NCBI GenBank assembly: GCA_030695605.1
Contig: JAUYQE010000025.1
Location: forward strand, 1-5,465
Origin: Nanobdellota archaeon
GTDB lineage: Archaea; Nanobdellota; Nanobdellia; Woesearchaeales; GW2011-AR9
Length of the DNA stretch: 5,465 nucleotides
Reading direction: 5' to 3'
In this document: piece by piece, positions 4,760 to 5,465 of the stretch
Position numbering within the stretch: position 1 is the first letter of the stretch
Layout: each line of letters opens with the position of its first letter
The notes under the pieces: model-generated
The model's database searches: none
What the model was told of the DNA's origin: nothing
Seen by the model: only the letters and a program-made list of their open reading frames with translations
Program-made: the position numbers and the translations under genes

Positions 4760-4803
4760 TGTTTTGGAATTATTAGTACTGTTAAGTCGTAATCGGAAAG
4801 ATT

Positions 4804-4811
4804 TTTAAATA
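4804..4811 (+). promoter_or_regulatory. TATA box and BRE of the 187-residue gene (leaderless)
   Basis: CGGAAAG followed by ATTTTTAAATA is a good BRE plus TATA match. Its centre is about 24 bases before the ATG at 4831. No Shine-Dalgarno is present, so the mRNA should be leaderless or nearly so. The arrangement closely resembles the vapBC promoter's CGGAAGG-TTTAAATA. Confidence 0.7.
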
Positions 4812-4830
4812 ATGTCGATTTTAGAAAATC

Positions 4831-5394
4831 ATGGCTTTTGAAAACCCCCTCTCAGAACGGGACTTGCGGTATCTTGATGTAGCGACGGATTATAAACGAA
4901 GATTTATCTATGTACGAGGCAACCGGCGTGAGCAGGAGAACGCTATCGCACAACAGATTTTTGACTTCTTGGCTCCCAAAAAAACGACCGTTATAGACCG
5001 GTTATCTCTTGACTATACCCATCTCCCTCCGGCTGTTGCCAGACAATATAGAGAGCACTTCAAAAAGAGGTTTTCTTTTAGTGATGAACAACTGGACCTC
5101 TGTTTCAGCAATCCCTACAATCTGCTTTTACCGACGAAGTTAAGAGCCCGGCTGGAAGCATACCAAAGAACCGGAACAGGGGTCGTTATCATCCCTGACT
5201 TTGTTCCGGCTTTACGACAAGAACCAAGGAGCCTTGAAGAAGCTATAGCGACAATAAATGGGAGTCGGGAATTTCTGCATCAGCCAGAAACCTGCACCGT
5301 CATTATCTACGACCCCCAAGATGTAGAGTTACTGGGGCACTCTTCTTTTGTAGATTTTCGGAGCTGGAGTGGAGGTCACGTTACGGTGTCTTAG
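4831..5394 (+). CDS. Protein of unknown function, possibly a degenerate P-loop-like fold
   Basis: This 187-residue soluble protein belongs to no family I recognise. It has no signal peptide or membrane helix. Predicted elements alternate: an early strand RFIYVRG (24-30) followed by helix NRREQENAIAQQIFDFL, a strand TTVIDRLSL (52-60), a charged helical middle (64-112), a hydrophobic strand GVVIIPDF (117-124), a helix, and a strand TCTVIIYDP (154-162) near the C-terminus. The order recalls a P-loop NTPase core with a Walker B-like IIPDF, but the expected GxxxxGKS/T is absent, so ATP binding is doubtful. The ATG is supported by the TATA box 24 bases upstream; the nearby ATG at 4812 is out of frame. 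A second gene with a similar beginning follows after 37 bases. Confidence 0.85.
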   Translation: MAFENPLSERDLRYLDVATDYKRRFIYVRGNRREQENAIAQQIFDFLAPKKTTVIDRLSLDYTHLPPAVARQYREHFKKRFSFSDEQLDLCFSNPYNLLLPTKLRARLEAYQRTGTGVVIIPDFVPALRQEPRSLEEAIATINGSREFLHQPETCTVIIYDPQDVELLGHSSFVDFRSWSGGHVTVS

Positions 5395-5431
5395 TGCGGG
5401 ATAGAAATACTTTGACTACCAAGAGAAAAAC

Positions 5432-5465
5432 ATGGCCAAAATCTCATTTGGAAACCCCATAGAAC
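5432..5465 (+). CDS. Start of a further gene, partial at the window edge
   Basis: Only eleven codons are visible, MAKISFGNPIE. The beginning resembles the preceding protein's MAFENPLSE (shared F-x-N-P followed by an acidic residue), which suggests a tandem paralogue. The gap of 37 bases and same strand suggest one operon. Purine-rich AAGAGAAAAA just upstream is at best a weak ribosome binding site. Confidence 0.5.
   Translation, partial: MAKISFGNPIE

Noticed and set aside
1..5465. CRISPR array
   Set aside because: No set of regularly spaced, near-identical repeats of 24-40 bases is present.

Overview
The window reads as archaeal chromosomal DNA. The evidence is an archaeal-type DnaG primase, a HerA/DUF87-type ATPase, an AbrB/PIN toxin-antitoxin pair, and TATA boxes (several with purine-rich, BRE-like sequence just upstream) at the canonical distance from start codons. 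A DPANN lineage is possible from the overall style, but nothing here proves it. Three genes appear to be leaderless, while dnaG and vapB carry GGAGG ribosome binding sites.

Layout. (1) Positions 1-500, plus strand: the likely tail of a gene cut by the window edge, then a leaderless 94-residue Cys/His-rich protein. (2) Positions 494-1600, minus strand: a decayed copy of the last 47 codons of the HerA gene, then vapC and vapB with their own promoter and a possible operator. The intact HerA 3' end follows directly upstream of vapB, so the toxin-antitoxin module sits between two direct repeats of about 141 bp. (3) Positions 1456-4155, minus strand: dnaG, then a strong hairpin that looks like a terminator and abuts the TATA box of the downstream HerA-like gene. 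(4) Positions 4156-4800: about 640 bases without a convincing protein gene. I read two candidate structured RNAs here, both on the minus strand and each behind a TATA box. The one at about 4608-4730 has three hairpins, a GNRA loop and an oligo-T end. The one at 4460-4533 starts almost at its predicted transcription start with an 8-bp closing stem. (5) Positions 4804-5465, plus strand: a leaderless 187-residue protein of unknown function and the first codons of a second gene whose N-terminus resembles it.

DnaG and the HerA-like ATPase suggest a DNA replication/repair neighbourhood, although no nurA, mre11 or rad50 lies in the window. VapBC looks like an accessory insertion at the end of the HerA gene. 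The most interesting unexplained material is the pair of candidate RNAs and the duplicated HerA gene end around vapBC.
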